Origin: Natrinema ejinorense
GTDB taxonomy: Archaea > Halobacteriota > Halobacteria > Halobacteriales > Natrialbaceae
Assembly: GCF_002494345.1 (NCBI RefSeq)
Contig: NZ_NXNI01000001.1
Coordinates: 3,924,346 to 3,988,345 of the forward strand
Reading direction: 5' to 3'
DNA length: 64,000 bases
A model generated the notes under the pieces. The model ran no database searches, was not told where the DNA came from, and saw only the letters and a program-made list of their open reading frames with translations. Below, piece by piece: positions 37,842-45,431 of this stretch. The translations under genes were made by a program, and so were the position numbers. Position 1 is the first letter of the stretch. Each line of letters opens with the position of its first letter.

Positions 37842-38861
37842 GTGAGCCGGATCACCCTCGAGTCGCTGACCAAGGCCTACGGCGACGAGGTCGCCGTCGA
37901 CGGGATCGACTTGACGATCCGCGACGGGGAGATACTCGGCATCGTCGGTCCGTCGGGCTGCGGGAAGACGACGACGTTGCGAACCATCGCGGGCTTCGAG
38001 ACGCCGAGCGACGGGCGAGTGCTGTTCGACGGCGTCGACGTCACCCACGTCCCGCCGGAGGAACGCAACGTCGGGCTGGTCTTCCAGTCCTACGCCCTGT
38101 TCGACACCATGACCGTCCGCGAGAACGTCGCCTTCGGGCCGAAGATGCAGGGCGTCCCGAAGGCCGAGCGCCGCGAGCGGGCCGACGAACTGCTCGCCAT
38201 GCTCGACATCGCCGAGCTGGCCGACCGCGACCCGACGACTCTCTCGGGGGGCCAACAACAGCGGGTCGGCCTCGCACGGGCGCTCGCGATCGAACCCCGC
38301 GTCCTCCTGCTCGACGAACCGATGACGGGGCTGGACGCGGAACTCAAGACGCGCCTGCGCGAGGAAGTCGGCGACCTGCTGGCCGACCTCGAGGTCACCG
38401 CCCTCTACGTCACGCACGATCAGGAGGAGGCCATGGCGATGTGCGACCGGATCGCCGTCCTCGCGGAGGGGACCGTCGAACAGGTGGGGACGCCCGCGGA
38501 GATCTACCGCCGTCCCGCGAACACTTTCGTCGCGAACTTCGTCGGGAGTTCGACCCTGCTCGAGGGGACGGCGACGAACGGGCACGTCGATCTCGGGTTC
38601 GCGCAACTCCCGGTCACAGCCCGAACGGACGGCGACGTGACGGTCGCGGTCCGCCCCGAGGCGTTCGAGGTCGGGTCGGGACCGATCCACGCCGAAGTCG
38701 CCGACGCGACCTATCTCGGCGATCGGACCCACCTCTCGGCGACGCTCCCGGACGAGACGACCGTGACGCTACGCGCCGATGGGATCGACGACTATCGAGC
38801 CGGCGACTCCCTGGCGCTCTCGATCGACGAGGATCGGGTTCACGTCCTCGAGTCGGGATAG
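37842..38861 (+). CDS. ABC transporter ATP-binding protein (PotA-like)
   Basis: A 339-residue ATPase from GTG 37842 (reading SRITLESLTKAYGDEVAVDG). Walker A is GPSGCGKTTT near residue 36, the Q-loop VFQSYALFDTMT, the signature TLSGGQQQRVGLARAL, Walker B LLLDEPMTGLDAEL and the H-loop YVTHDQEEAM. A TOBE-like C-terminal domain follows (about 240-335). An upstream in-frame start at 37707 overlaps the permease gene and adds residues without homology. It energises the operon's transporter. Confidence 0.92.
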   Translation: MSRITLESLTKAYGDEVAVDGIDLTIRDGEILGIVGPSGCGKTTTLRTIAGFETPSDGRVLFDGVDVTHVPPEERNVGLVFQSYALFDTMTVRENVAFGPKMQGVPKAERRERADELLAMLDIAELADRDPTTLSGGQQQRVGLARALAIEPRVLLLDEPMTGLDAELKTRLREEVGDLLADLEVTALYVTHDQEEAMAMCDRIAVLAEGTVEQVGTPAEIYRRPANTFVANFVGSSTLLEGTATNGHVDLGFAQLPVTARTDGDVTVAVRPEAFEVGSGPIHAEVADATYLGDRTHLSATLPDETTVTLRADGIDDYRAGDSLALSIDEDRVHVLESG

Positions 38862-38903
38862 CGGCGTCGACGCGTAGCGACGGTCGCGGCGAGAACGCCC
38901 GGG

Positions 38904-39128
38904 CTACGTCCGTCGATCGCCCCACCCGTCGCGGTCGTCGGCGGCGGAACGGTCCGTGCCGTCAGTCGAGCGTGCCGTATCGCGGCCGCCGCGCTCCTTC
39001 GCGATCCGTTCCGCCTCCGCGCGGTCGACCACCGTCGGGTCCGACGTTTCCCGACTGATCGCCAGCCAGAGGACGAGCGGAACCGCCAGGGACGCGAGGA
39101 CGACGAGGATACCGAGAGCGGCGGACAT
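38904..39128 (-). CDS. Small single-TM protein
   Basis: A 74-residue protein from ATG 39128: an N-terminal TM segment (ALGILVVLASLAVPLVLWLA) and a charged C-terminal tail (SRETSDPTVVDRAEAERIAK). A longer 129-residue reading overlaps the divergent zinc-ribbon gene and its promoter, and I rejected it. Function unknown; not in an obvious operon. Confidence 0.55.
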   Translation of the reverse strand: MSAALGILVVLASLAVPLVLWLAISRETSDPTVVDRAEAERIAKERGGRDTARSTDGTDRSAADDRDGWGDRRT

Positions 39129-39192
39129 GGCGTGGCGTTCACTCGTGGAGCCGTGCACAAAGATTTTGTGAACTGACACGAAACCGTCGACT

Positions 39193-39396
39193 ATGAGAGA
39201 CGACGATCGCGGCTGTCCGAAGTGCGACCACACGGAGACGGAGATCGACGAGATCGCGACGACCGGGGGCGGGCTCTCGAAGATGTTCGACATCCAAAAC
39301 CGCCGTTTTCACGTCGTGAGCTGTACGAACTGCGGCTATTCGGAACTCTACAAGGGACAGTCGTCGGGAGACATGATCGACCTGTTTCTCGGGTAG
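39193..39396 (+). CDS. Small zinc-ribbon protein
   Basis: A 67-residue protein with two CxxC knuckles (CPKC at 8-11 and CTNC at about 44-47) separated by the segment TTGGGLSKMFDIQNRRFHVV. It resembles nucleic-acid-binding zinc-ribbon proteins of the COG3478 type. It lies 110 bp upstream of atpD. A second, related zinc ribbon is encoded at 55309. Confidence 0.8.
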   Translation: MRDDDRGCPKCDHTETEIDEIATTGGGLSKMFDIQNRRFHVVSCTNCGYSELYKGQSSGDMIDLFLG

Positions 39397-39506
39397 GAAC
39401 CCGTCCCCGAGCGCGACTCGCGACGCCGATTTCCCCACGTTGAGCGCGAGCAGTGCGCGGAAAACTGTAAACAGTTATCCGACTGGGGCCGCTATCCCCC
39501 CACAAG

Positions 39507-40250
39507 ATGGCCAACGACGTCAAGCCCACCCGCAAGAACTTGATGGCGATCGAGGATCGCATCGAGCTCTCCGAGCGGGGCCACGGCACCCTCGAGAAGA
39601 AACGCGACGGGCTGATCATGGAGTTCATGGACATCCTGGACAAGGCACAGGACGTCCGTGGCGACCTCGCACAGGACTACGAGGACGCCCAGAAGAAGAT
39701 CAACATGGCCCGCGCGATGGAAGGTGACGTCGCGGTTCGCGGTGCCGCGGCGGCGCTGCAGGAACACCCCGAGATCACCACCGAGTCCAAGAACATCATG
39801 GGCGTCGTCGTCCCACAGATCGAGTCCTCGCGGGTCTCCAAGAGCCTCGATCAGCGCGGCTACGGGATCATGGGCACCTCCGCCCGCATCGACGAGGCCG
39901 CCGAAGCCTACGAGGACCTCTTGGAGAGCATCATCCTCGCCGCCGAGGTCGAGACGGCGATGAAAAAGATGCTCCGCGAGATCGAGACCACCAAGCGACG
40001 CGTCAACGCCCTCGAGTTCAAGCTCCTGCCGGAGCTCTACGACAACCAGGAGTACATCGAGCAGAAACTCGAGGAACAGGAGCGCGAGGAGACGTTCCGC
40101 CTGAAGAAGATCAAGGAGAAGAAAGAGGCCGAAGAGAAGGCAGAGCGAGAGGCCGAGGCGGCCGCCGCCGAAGAAGCGGAAGCAAAACAGGACGAACTCG
40201 AAGACGTGCAGCCGGATACGGCCGCGCAGTCGCCCGCGGCGAACCAGTAA
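39507..40250 (+). CDS. atpD: A-type ATP synthase subunit D, separated from the rest of the operon
   Basis: A 247-residue central-shaft subunit: two long helices ([20 protein letters not shown] and [20 protein letters not shown], then [19 protein letters not shown]) and an acidic Ala/Glu-rich tail. V-type D proteins have this helical layout. Its usual place directly after atpB is occupied by bop/blh and about 8.9 kb of other genes. It starts at 39507 in its own transcription context. The tail after about residue 205 is longer than in many homologs. Confidence 0.93.
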   Translation: MANDVKPTRKNLMAIEDRIELSERGHGTLEKKRDGLIMEFMDILDKAQDVRGDLAQDYEDAQKKINMARAMEGDVAVRGAAAALQEHPEITTESKNIMGVVVPQIESSRVSKSLDQRGYGIMGTSARIDEAAEAYEDLLESIILAAEVETAMKKMLREIETTKRRVNALEFKLLPELYDNQEYIEQKLEEQEREETFRLKKIKEKKEAEEKAEREAEAAAAEEAEAKQDELEDVQPDTAAQSPAANQ

Positions 40251-40307
40251 GGCGCACCGACCGCCTTCCCGCCCTCGATCCGATATTCACCCGCGTTCTC
40301 GATCCCG

Positions 40308-40730
40308 ATGACCTGTCCCGACTGCGGCACGGCTGTCGTTTCGTTTTCAGTTCCGGACGAGTACCGCGCTGACGCGCCGTCGGAGGCCGCTGTCGTTTCG
40401 TTCTGTCCGCGCTGTCTGCGCCTCGAGCCAACGCCGGACGCGACGCTCGACGCGGCCGGAAACGGAGCCGTGGATCGCGAGCCCGACTTTTTGCGCGTCA
40501 GCGACGCCTTCCCCACTACCCCCGAGCGTGCGATCCCGCTTGCGCTCGCGGTCGGTCTGTGTTCGTCGCTCGCGACGAACCGCGCCGCGATCGAACCCCT
40601 GCTCGAGGCGGTCGAACGAGCCGGGACGGATCCGTTGCTCGTCCTCGATCGGCTCAGTGCCGATCCGTCGGTCGAGCCAGCGATCGATCTCGAACGGCGG
40701 AGCCACCAGCTCGAACAGCTACTGTATTGA
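40308..40730 (+). CDS. Zinc-ribbon haloarchaeal protein (DUF6276-like)
   Basis: A 140-residue protein starting MTCPDCGTAVVSFSVPDEYR, with a second knuckle FCPRCLRLEP near residue 33. The C-terminal part is helical (RAIPLALAVGLCSSLATNRA). From memory this is the haloarchaeal DUF6276 family, often near atpD; I cannot verify that here. It lies 57 bp after atpD and could share its transcript. Function unknown. Confidence 0.75.
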   Translation: MTCPDCGTAVVSFSVPDEYRADAPSEAAVVSFCPRCLRLEPTPDATLDAAGNGAVDREPDFLRVSDAFPTTPERAIPLALAVGLCSSLATNRAAIEPLLEAVERAGTDPLLVLDRLSADPSVEPAIDLERRSHQLEQLLY

Positions 40731-41126
40731 TTACTTCCCGGTCGGCCGCACGTTGTTGCTGACGGCCTGTTTCACCTGCAGGGCGGCGCTGGCGGCCAGC
40801 CCGCGGGCGACTTCGTCGCGTTCGTCGGCGGTGATGACCTCTTCGGCGGCCGCCTCCTCCAGGTCGGGCGTAAAGCCGGCACTGACGGCGTGGCCGACCG
40901 GCGGGCGGACCGCGACGGTGACCTGTGGCCCGGTCATCCCGCTCGAGACGTCTGCGTCGACGACGTACTCGCTGGGAAGGAACTCGCGGGTTCGGGCGGC
41001 GATCCGCGAGACGTCGCGGTGGAGCAGTCGTTTCTGCGTACTCGAGAGGTCCGGAACGTCCGCCGCTGCACGCTGCCCAGCACCAGTCTCGCCCGGTAGC
41101 CCTGCGTACGGCGTATTTCCGTTCAT
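40731..41126 (-). CDS. Small haloarchaeal protein (DUF5811-like)
   Basis: A 131-residue soluble protein starting MNGNTPYAGLPGETGAGQRA. The middle part (SSTQKRLLHRDVSRIAARTR) and C-terminus (ERDEVARGLAASAALQVKQA) are helical. From memory it matches DUF5811, restricted to haloarchaea. It abuts the convergent DUF6276-like gene with no gap. It lies downstream of the arginine decarboxylase gene on the same strand. Confidence 0.75.
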   Translation of the reverse strand: MNGNTPYAGLPGETGAGQRAAADVPDLSSTQKRLLHRDVSRIAARTREFLPSEYVVDADVSSGMTGPQVTVAVRPPVGHAVSAGFTPDLEEAAAEEVITADERDEVARGLAASAALQVKQAVSNNVRPTGK

Positions 41127-41180
41127 GAGAAGTGTGTACCCGTAGCAATGTGCCGCCGGTTCAAAAGGGTTCGCCTTCAG

Positions 41181-41666
41181 TCAATCCGAGAGGATCGGCT
41201 CGCTCTCGCCGTAGACCGCGAGTACGACCGCCGTCGTGTGTGCTCCCGACTCGGCCTGTTGGCTCTCGACGGCGACCGCCGAATCGCCAAACTCCCACTC
41301 GCGCAGGTCCTGTCCCGCGGCCAGTCCCTCGCGGACCCGGCGTTCGACGGTCTCGTGATCCATCTCGCCCGCGGTTTCGTAGAACAGCCCCGGGCCGTCG
41401 TCGACCGACTGGGTCCACGCGAGCGCGGCGCTTACGCGGCCGGGACCGGCGGTGGTGGCTCGAGCCTCGACGACGGTCAGGCGCTCGCCGGCGGGGCCGA
41501 GATCGGGCGCGGTGCCGACGGCTTCGACGGGGGTCTCAGCGGGGATCATCGAGGAAACCGAGACGAGGTTGTAGTTCTCGATGCCGGCCTCCGCGAGCGC
41601 GGCATCGTAGGAGGCCATCGCCGTGGGAGCCGATGCCGACCCCCAGACGACTCGAATCGTGCTCAT
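41181..41666 (-). CDS. pdaD: Pyruvoyl-dependent arginine decarboxylase
   Basis: A 161-residue proenzyme. YNLVSVSSMIPAE is the self-cleavage site: chain cleavage between S38 and S39 would generate the pyruvoyl cofactor on the alpha chain. The remainder has the PdaD-type fold (GSASAPTAMASYDAALAEAG, then GDSAVAVESQQAESGAHTT). It decarboxylates arginine to agmatine, which archaea need for polyamines and for agmatidine at the tRNA-Ile wobble position. Start ATG 41666. AT-rich DNA begins just upstream. Confidence 0.88.
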   Translation of the reverse strand: MSTIRVVWGSASAPTAMASYDAALAEAGIENYNLVSVSSMIPAETPVEAVGTAPDLGPAGERLTVVEARATTAGPGRVSAALAWTQSVDDGPGLFYETAGEMDHETVERRVREGLAAGQDLREWEFGDSAVAVESQQAESGAHTTAVVLAVYGESEPILSD

Positions 41667-41970
41667 ATTGGTTTTTAGGGGCGAACAGCGTAAGGCGTTG
41701 CGATCTCGTGACCTGTGTATTGTTTGGATCGAATACCAATTTTATTCCGGTATAATATGCAGTAATTCACACCCCTACCCCATCATCTACACCATCTTAT
41801 GTCCAAATATCAAATGTAATCTGTAATTGTAGGATATTCGTTATGGTTATAGCAGACAAACACAATGATATTTGATGTTTTTGCAGCATATTTGGACGAC
41901 CATATCATTATTTTAATTTTACTCTATAAGATGAATTTATATGTATGTCCACGGCATTGTTATATGAAGA
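41667..41970 (+). other. AT-rich intergenic stretch
   Basis: Bases 41667-41970 are far AT-richer than the rest of the window; in 41881-41940 only 15 of 60 bases are G or C. I see no convincing gene. It contains the inverted repeat GTCCAAATAT (41801-41810) and ATATTTGGAC (41888-41897), and several TATA-like runs near 41930-41945 that could drive the gene at 41971. Confidence 0.6.
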
Positions 41971-42789
41971 ATGAAAGGCTTCAATCGCAGAACGTTGATC
42001 AAACGAAGCGTTGGCACAGTTATTGGAACAACAGTCGTTTCTGGGTCGTCAGTAGCGGCCGAGTCGAACTCAAGCGATGAGAAGGGAGAGGATGAGACAA
42101 TTCATGGCAACATGAAGGTGACCGATTCCGACCTCTCAAAAGCAGAATTCAGAGAAAAGAGAAGTAACAACTCCGGGTTCTCGGTGCAAGCAACTGCTCC
42201 AGATCATGATGTGGATTCCGAAATGATCTGGGTAGACGCCATGACAGGTGAGATTGACTTGTCCAACGCTATCCGGAACGATGGAAAGGTTGAGACGGGA
42301 CTTCGAGTATACCGAGCTCCTGAGAAGATTAATGATAGTTATATTTATATGGTCCTCATGGATCTTCAGTGGAAGCCAGACTCCGGAGTCGGAGATCATC
42401 CATGGCTGAAAGATCAGAGCATGAAATTTGAGACGGACGATTACGACATAATCTTCCGTGACGCCGATCCATTAGGTGAATTGTATAAACGTGAGCGAGG
42501 ATACGACGTTTCTGTAGGAGCTACGCTTCCGTCCGGGGCTGGCGTCTCCCTTGGGAGTACAGTATACGTGAAAGACGGTATCCAACACTGTAATCGAGAT
42601 CTAGATCAAGGTGGACATTACGAGATGGTGTTTGATGGAGACGATCATCAGGCGTACGATCCACTTACGTCGGTATCTGTAGTAGATATTCAAGCAGATG
42701 AGAAGTTCACTGGATCGTCAGATATTACAAGCAATTTTGACTGGGATGCAGAGGCACATTCCAATATGGACGCAACGAGGAACGACTAA
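41971..42789 (+). CDS. Foreign-looking Tat-exported protein, function unknown
   Basis: A 272-residue protein beginning MKGFNRRTLIKRSVGTVIGT, a twin-arginine signal with no lipobox. The mature part has no motif I recognise; segments such as DYDIIFRDADPLGELYKRER and SVGATLPSGAGVSLGSTVYV suggest a beta-rich secreted domain. Codon use is clearly AT-richer than the neighbours (many AAT, GAT, ATT, AAA codons), consistent with recent acquisition together with the flanking AT-rich DNA. It could be a secreted toxin, halocin-like or enzyme-related protein; nothing decides it. Confidence 0.75.
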   Translation: MKGFNRRTLIKRSVGTVIGTTVVSGSSVAAESNSSDEKGEDETIHGNMKVTDSDLSKAEFREKRSNNSGFSVQATAPDHDVDSEMIWVDAMTGEIDLSNAIRNDGKVETGLRVYRAPEKINDSYIYMVLMDLQWKPDSGVGDHPWLKDQSMKFETDDYDIIFRDADPLGELYKRERGYDVSVGATLPSGAGVSLGSTVYVKDGIQHCNRDLDQGGHYEMVFDGDDHQAYDPLTSVSVVDIQADEKFTGSSDITSNFDWDAEAHSNMDATRND

Positions 42790-42828
42790 GACTATAACCA
42801 TTCACGCCAATTTTTATAACTGAGTGAA

Positions 42829-43998
42829 ATGAAACGTAGAGCATACCTAGCGGGAACACTCCCCCTTTTGACGGCCGGATGCACGTCGCTCGCCGAAATG
42901 AACGACTCCGGTCCGGCGTTCGTCCAGACAGACGAGTGGCCCACTGATGGATATGACTTGGCACGAACGAGTGTGAGTCCGCAGTCCGACCCAGTTTCGC
43001 TCTCGTCGGGTCAGCGCTGGTCGGTCGAGATCGGCAGCGAGATACGGTCCACGCCGATCGTCGTCGATGGACGGGTGTACGTCCACGATAGGGGCGCGGG
43101 GAAAACCGCTTGCCTCGATGAACACACCGGAGAAGTGCTGTGGAAGCGATCGACCGGCGGGAGAGACCATCTCGCAGCGCCGGCAGTCGACGGCGGGCGC
43201 GTGTACCTGAACGGACGCGGCGAGCGGACGGCACTCGCGCTGGATGCAGAGACGGGCGATACGGAGTGGACGTTCCCGACCACGCACGGGTCCCGTTCGA
43301 TCGCGTGTGTCGACGGAACCGTCTTCGTCGGCAGCGACGACGAGGGGGCGGCGCTCATCGCACTCGAGGCCGAGACCGGGCGGGAGCAGTGGTCGGTCGA
43401 CGTCGGGAGCGAACTCTTCGGGCCGCCGGCGATCGTCGACGGAACCGTCTACGCCGGTTCGACGAACAGCCGCGTACTCGCGCTGGATGCCGATGACGGC
43501 ACGGAACGCTGGCAGTTCGATGCGAGCGGAGGCGTCGTCGCAGCCCCGACCGTTCGCGACGGCACCGTCTACGTCGGCACCCAGAGCGGTATCGTCCACG
43601 CACTCGATCGGGAAACCGGGACGGAAGAGTGGAACAGCGGAGCCGGCGAGCTGGGCATGCTGTACCCGTCACCGGCGGTCGACGACGACCTACTGGTCGT
43701 CGGAACGTGGAACACGGGCGAGGTTCGAGCGTTCGAGCCGCACTCGGGACGAGAACGGTGGCGGGCGGACGATCTCAAGCAGATCGTGTACGTGACATCT
43801 CCGGTCATCGCCGGCGATCGCGTCTACTTCGGGTCCGATGACGGACTGCACGCCATCGATCGCGACACGGGCGAGCACCGCGAGAAGTTGCAGGCGGATG
43901 CCGCGGGTGGAATGCAATCGTCACCTGCGGTCGTCAACGACACGGTATACGTCGGCGACAACGAGGGCACCGTCCACGCGGTCTCGAAAACGGAGTAG
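42829..43998 (+). CDS. PQQ-type beta-propeller lipoprotein
   Basis: A 389-residue protein. The N-terminus MKRRAYLAGTLPLLTAGCTS has an arginine pair and a lipobox TAGC, so it is a Tat or Sec lipoprotein outside the cell. The rest is made of repeats of about 40 residues of the type ALDAETGDTEWTF, ALEAETGREQWSV and ALDADDGTERWQF, as in PQQ-binding-like/BamB propellers. Probably a seven- or eight-bladed propeller that scaffolds other proteins or binds a cofactor. No dehydrogenase motif is present. Confidence 0.88.
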   Translation: MKRRAYLAGTLPLLTAGCTSLAEMNDSGPAFVQTDEWPTDGYDLARTSVSPQSDPVSLSSGQRWSVEIGSEIRSTPIVVDGRVYVHDRGAGKTACLDEHTGEVLWKRSTGGRDHLAAPAVDGGRVYLNGRGERTALALDAETGDTEWTFPTTHGSRSIACVDGTVFVGSDDEGAALIALEAETGREQWSVDVGSELFGPPAIVDGTVYAGSTNSRVLALDADDGTERWQFDASGGVVAAPTVRDGTVYVGTQSGIVHALDRETGTEEWNSGAGELGMLYPSPAVDDDLLVVGTWNTGEVRAFEPHSGRERWRADDLKQIVYVTSPVIAGDRVYFGSDDGLHAIDRDTGEHREKLQADAAGGMQSSPAVVNDTVYVGDNEGTVHAVSKTE

Positions 43999-44056
43999 GC
44001 GAACGGCGACAGTCAGAGCAGAATTCGATTCGACGGGAAACTCGGTCCGGCTTTCG

Positions 44057-45286
44057 TTACTGATAGAAGTAACCGGCCGAGGAGATCACGTCGCTCGAGT
44101 CGTCTTTCTCGATCTTCTCTAAGGCCTCGGTGAAGTCCTGATGGGAGACTTCGTTGCGGTCGTTGCGGATGGCGAACATGCCGGCTTCGGTGGCGAGGCT
44201 CTCGATTTCGGCCCCGGAGTAGCCGTCGGTGTCGTCGGCGAGGTCGGCGAAGTCGACGCCGTCGGCGACGTTCATCGTGCGGGTGTGGATCTGCAGGATC
44301 TGTTCGCGGCCGTCGCGGTCGGGTTCGGGGACTTCGATGAGGCGGTCGAACCGGCCGGGCCGGAGGATCGCGCGGTCGAGCATGTCGAAGCGGTTGGTTG
44401 CGGCGATGATGCGGACCTCGCCGCGGGCCTCGAAGCCGTCCATTTCGCTCAGGAGTTGCATCATGGTTCGCTGGACCTCGGCGTCGCCGGAGGTCTTGGA
44501 TTCGGTGCGCCGCGAAGCGATGGCGTCGATCTCGTCAATGAAGATGATGGCGGGCTGGCGCTCGCGAGCCATCTCGAAGAGGTCGCGGACGAGCCGCGAG
44601 CCCTCGCCGATGAACTTGCGGACGAGTTCCGAGCCGGCCATCTTGATGAAGGTGGCGTCGGTCTCGTTGGCGACGGCTTTGGCGAGCATCGTCTTGCCCG
44701 TCCCCGGCGGCCCGTAGAGGAGGACGCCGCTCGGTGGGTCGATCCCGACCTCGTCGAACAGTTCGGGCTCGGCGAGGGGCTGCTCGACGGCTTCGCGGAC
44801 TTCCCGGACCTGCTCGTCGATGCCGCCGATGTCGGCGTAGGTGACCGCCGGCTTCGCGGTGATCTCCATCGACTGGGCGCGTGCGTCGGTCTCGGTGTTG
44901 AGGATCGTCTGGATCGCAAAGGAGTCGTTGACCGCGACCCGATCGCCGGGTTCGATGCGGTCGCCGATACGCGAGGAGACGTCGGTGAGCACCTCCTGGT
45001 TGTTCCCGTGTTGTTTGACGATGACCTGGTCGTCGAGGACGTCCTCGACCGTCGCGATGTACAGCGACGAACTCTTCAGCGTCTCGTTTTCGCGTTCGAC
45101 GCGGTCGACCTTCTCCCGGAGGCGCTCGCGGCGGTCCTCGGCGTCGTCGAGCTGTTCGGACAGCTGGTCGTTGACGTCGACGAGGTCCTCGTAGTGCCCG
45201 CGGAGCGCCTCGAGCCGCTCGTCGTCGGGGAGATCTGAGTCGATATCGCGGTGAGGTCGGTCTGGAATAGACGGGCTTCGAGACAT
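44057..45286 (-). CDS. pan: Proteasome-activating nucleotidase (PAN)
   Basis: A 409-residue AAA+ ATPase. The N-terminal coiled coil (about 20-75) precedes an OB domain (about 75-135). The AAA domain has Walker A GPPGTGKTMLAKA, Walker B IIFIDEIDAIA and the second region of homology (ATNRFDMLDRAILRPGRFDR). The C-terminal residues FYQ form the HbYX motif that docks into the 20S proteasome and opens its gate. It unfolds and feeds substrates, including SAMP-modified proteins, to the proteasome. Confidence 0.96.
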   Translation of the reverse strand: MSRSPSIPDRPHRDIDSDLPDDERLEALRGHYEDLVDVNDQLSEQLDDAEDRRERLREKVDRVERENETLKSSSLYIATVEDVLDDQVIVKQHGNNQEVLTDVSSRIGDRIEPGDRVAVNDSFAIQTILNTETDARAQSMEITAKPAVTYADIGGIDEQVREVREAVEQPLAEPELFDEVGIDPPSGVLLYGPPGTGKTMLAKAVANETDATFIKMAGSELVRKFIGEGSRLVRDLFEMARERQPAIIFIDEIDAIASRRTESKTSGDAEVQRTMMQLLSEMDGFEARGEVRIIAATNRFDMLDRAILRPGRFDRLIEVPEPDRDGREQILQIHTRTMNVADGVDFADLADDTDGYSGAEIESLATEAGMFAIRNDRNEVSHQDFTEALEKIEKDDSSDVISSAGYFYQ

Positions 45287-45431
45287 CCTGATATACCCCG
45301 ATAGGATTCCGACAGTAAATGTGCCTTTGGGTCCCGGAGGGATTTCGCCCGGACACGATCACGCGCCGCGAGACTGTCGGCTGCACGTCCCGTTTGGACG
45401 GATCGCCGGTACGGGGCGCTCGAACGGACGA

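Noticed and set aside
37707..38861. 384-residue version of the ABC ATPase
   Set aside because: The extension overlaps the permease gene end and lacks ATPase homology; GTG 37842 starts just before the first beta strand.
41667..42789. Insertion sequence
   Set aside because: AT-rich and foreign-looking, but no transposase frame and no confident terminal repeats.
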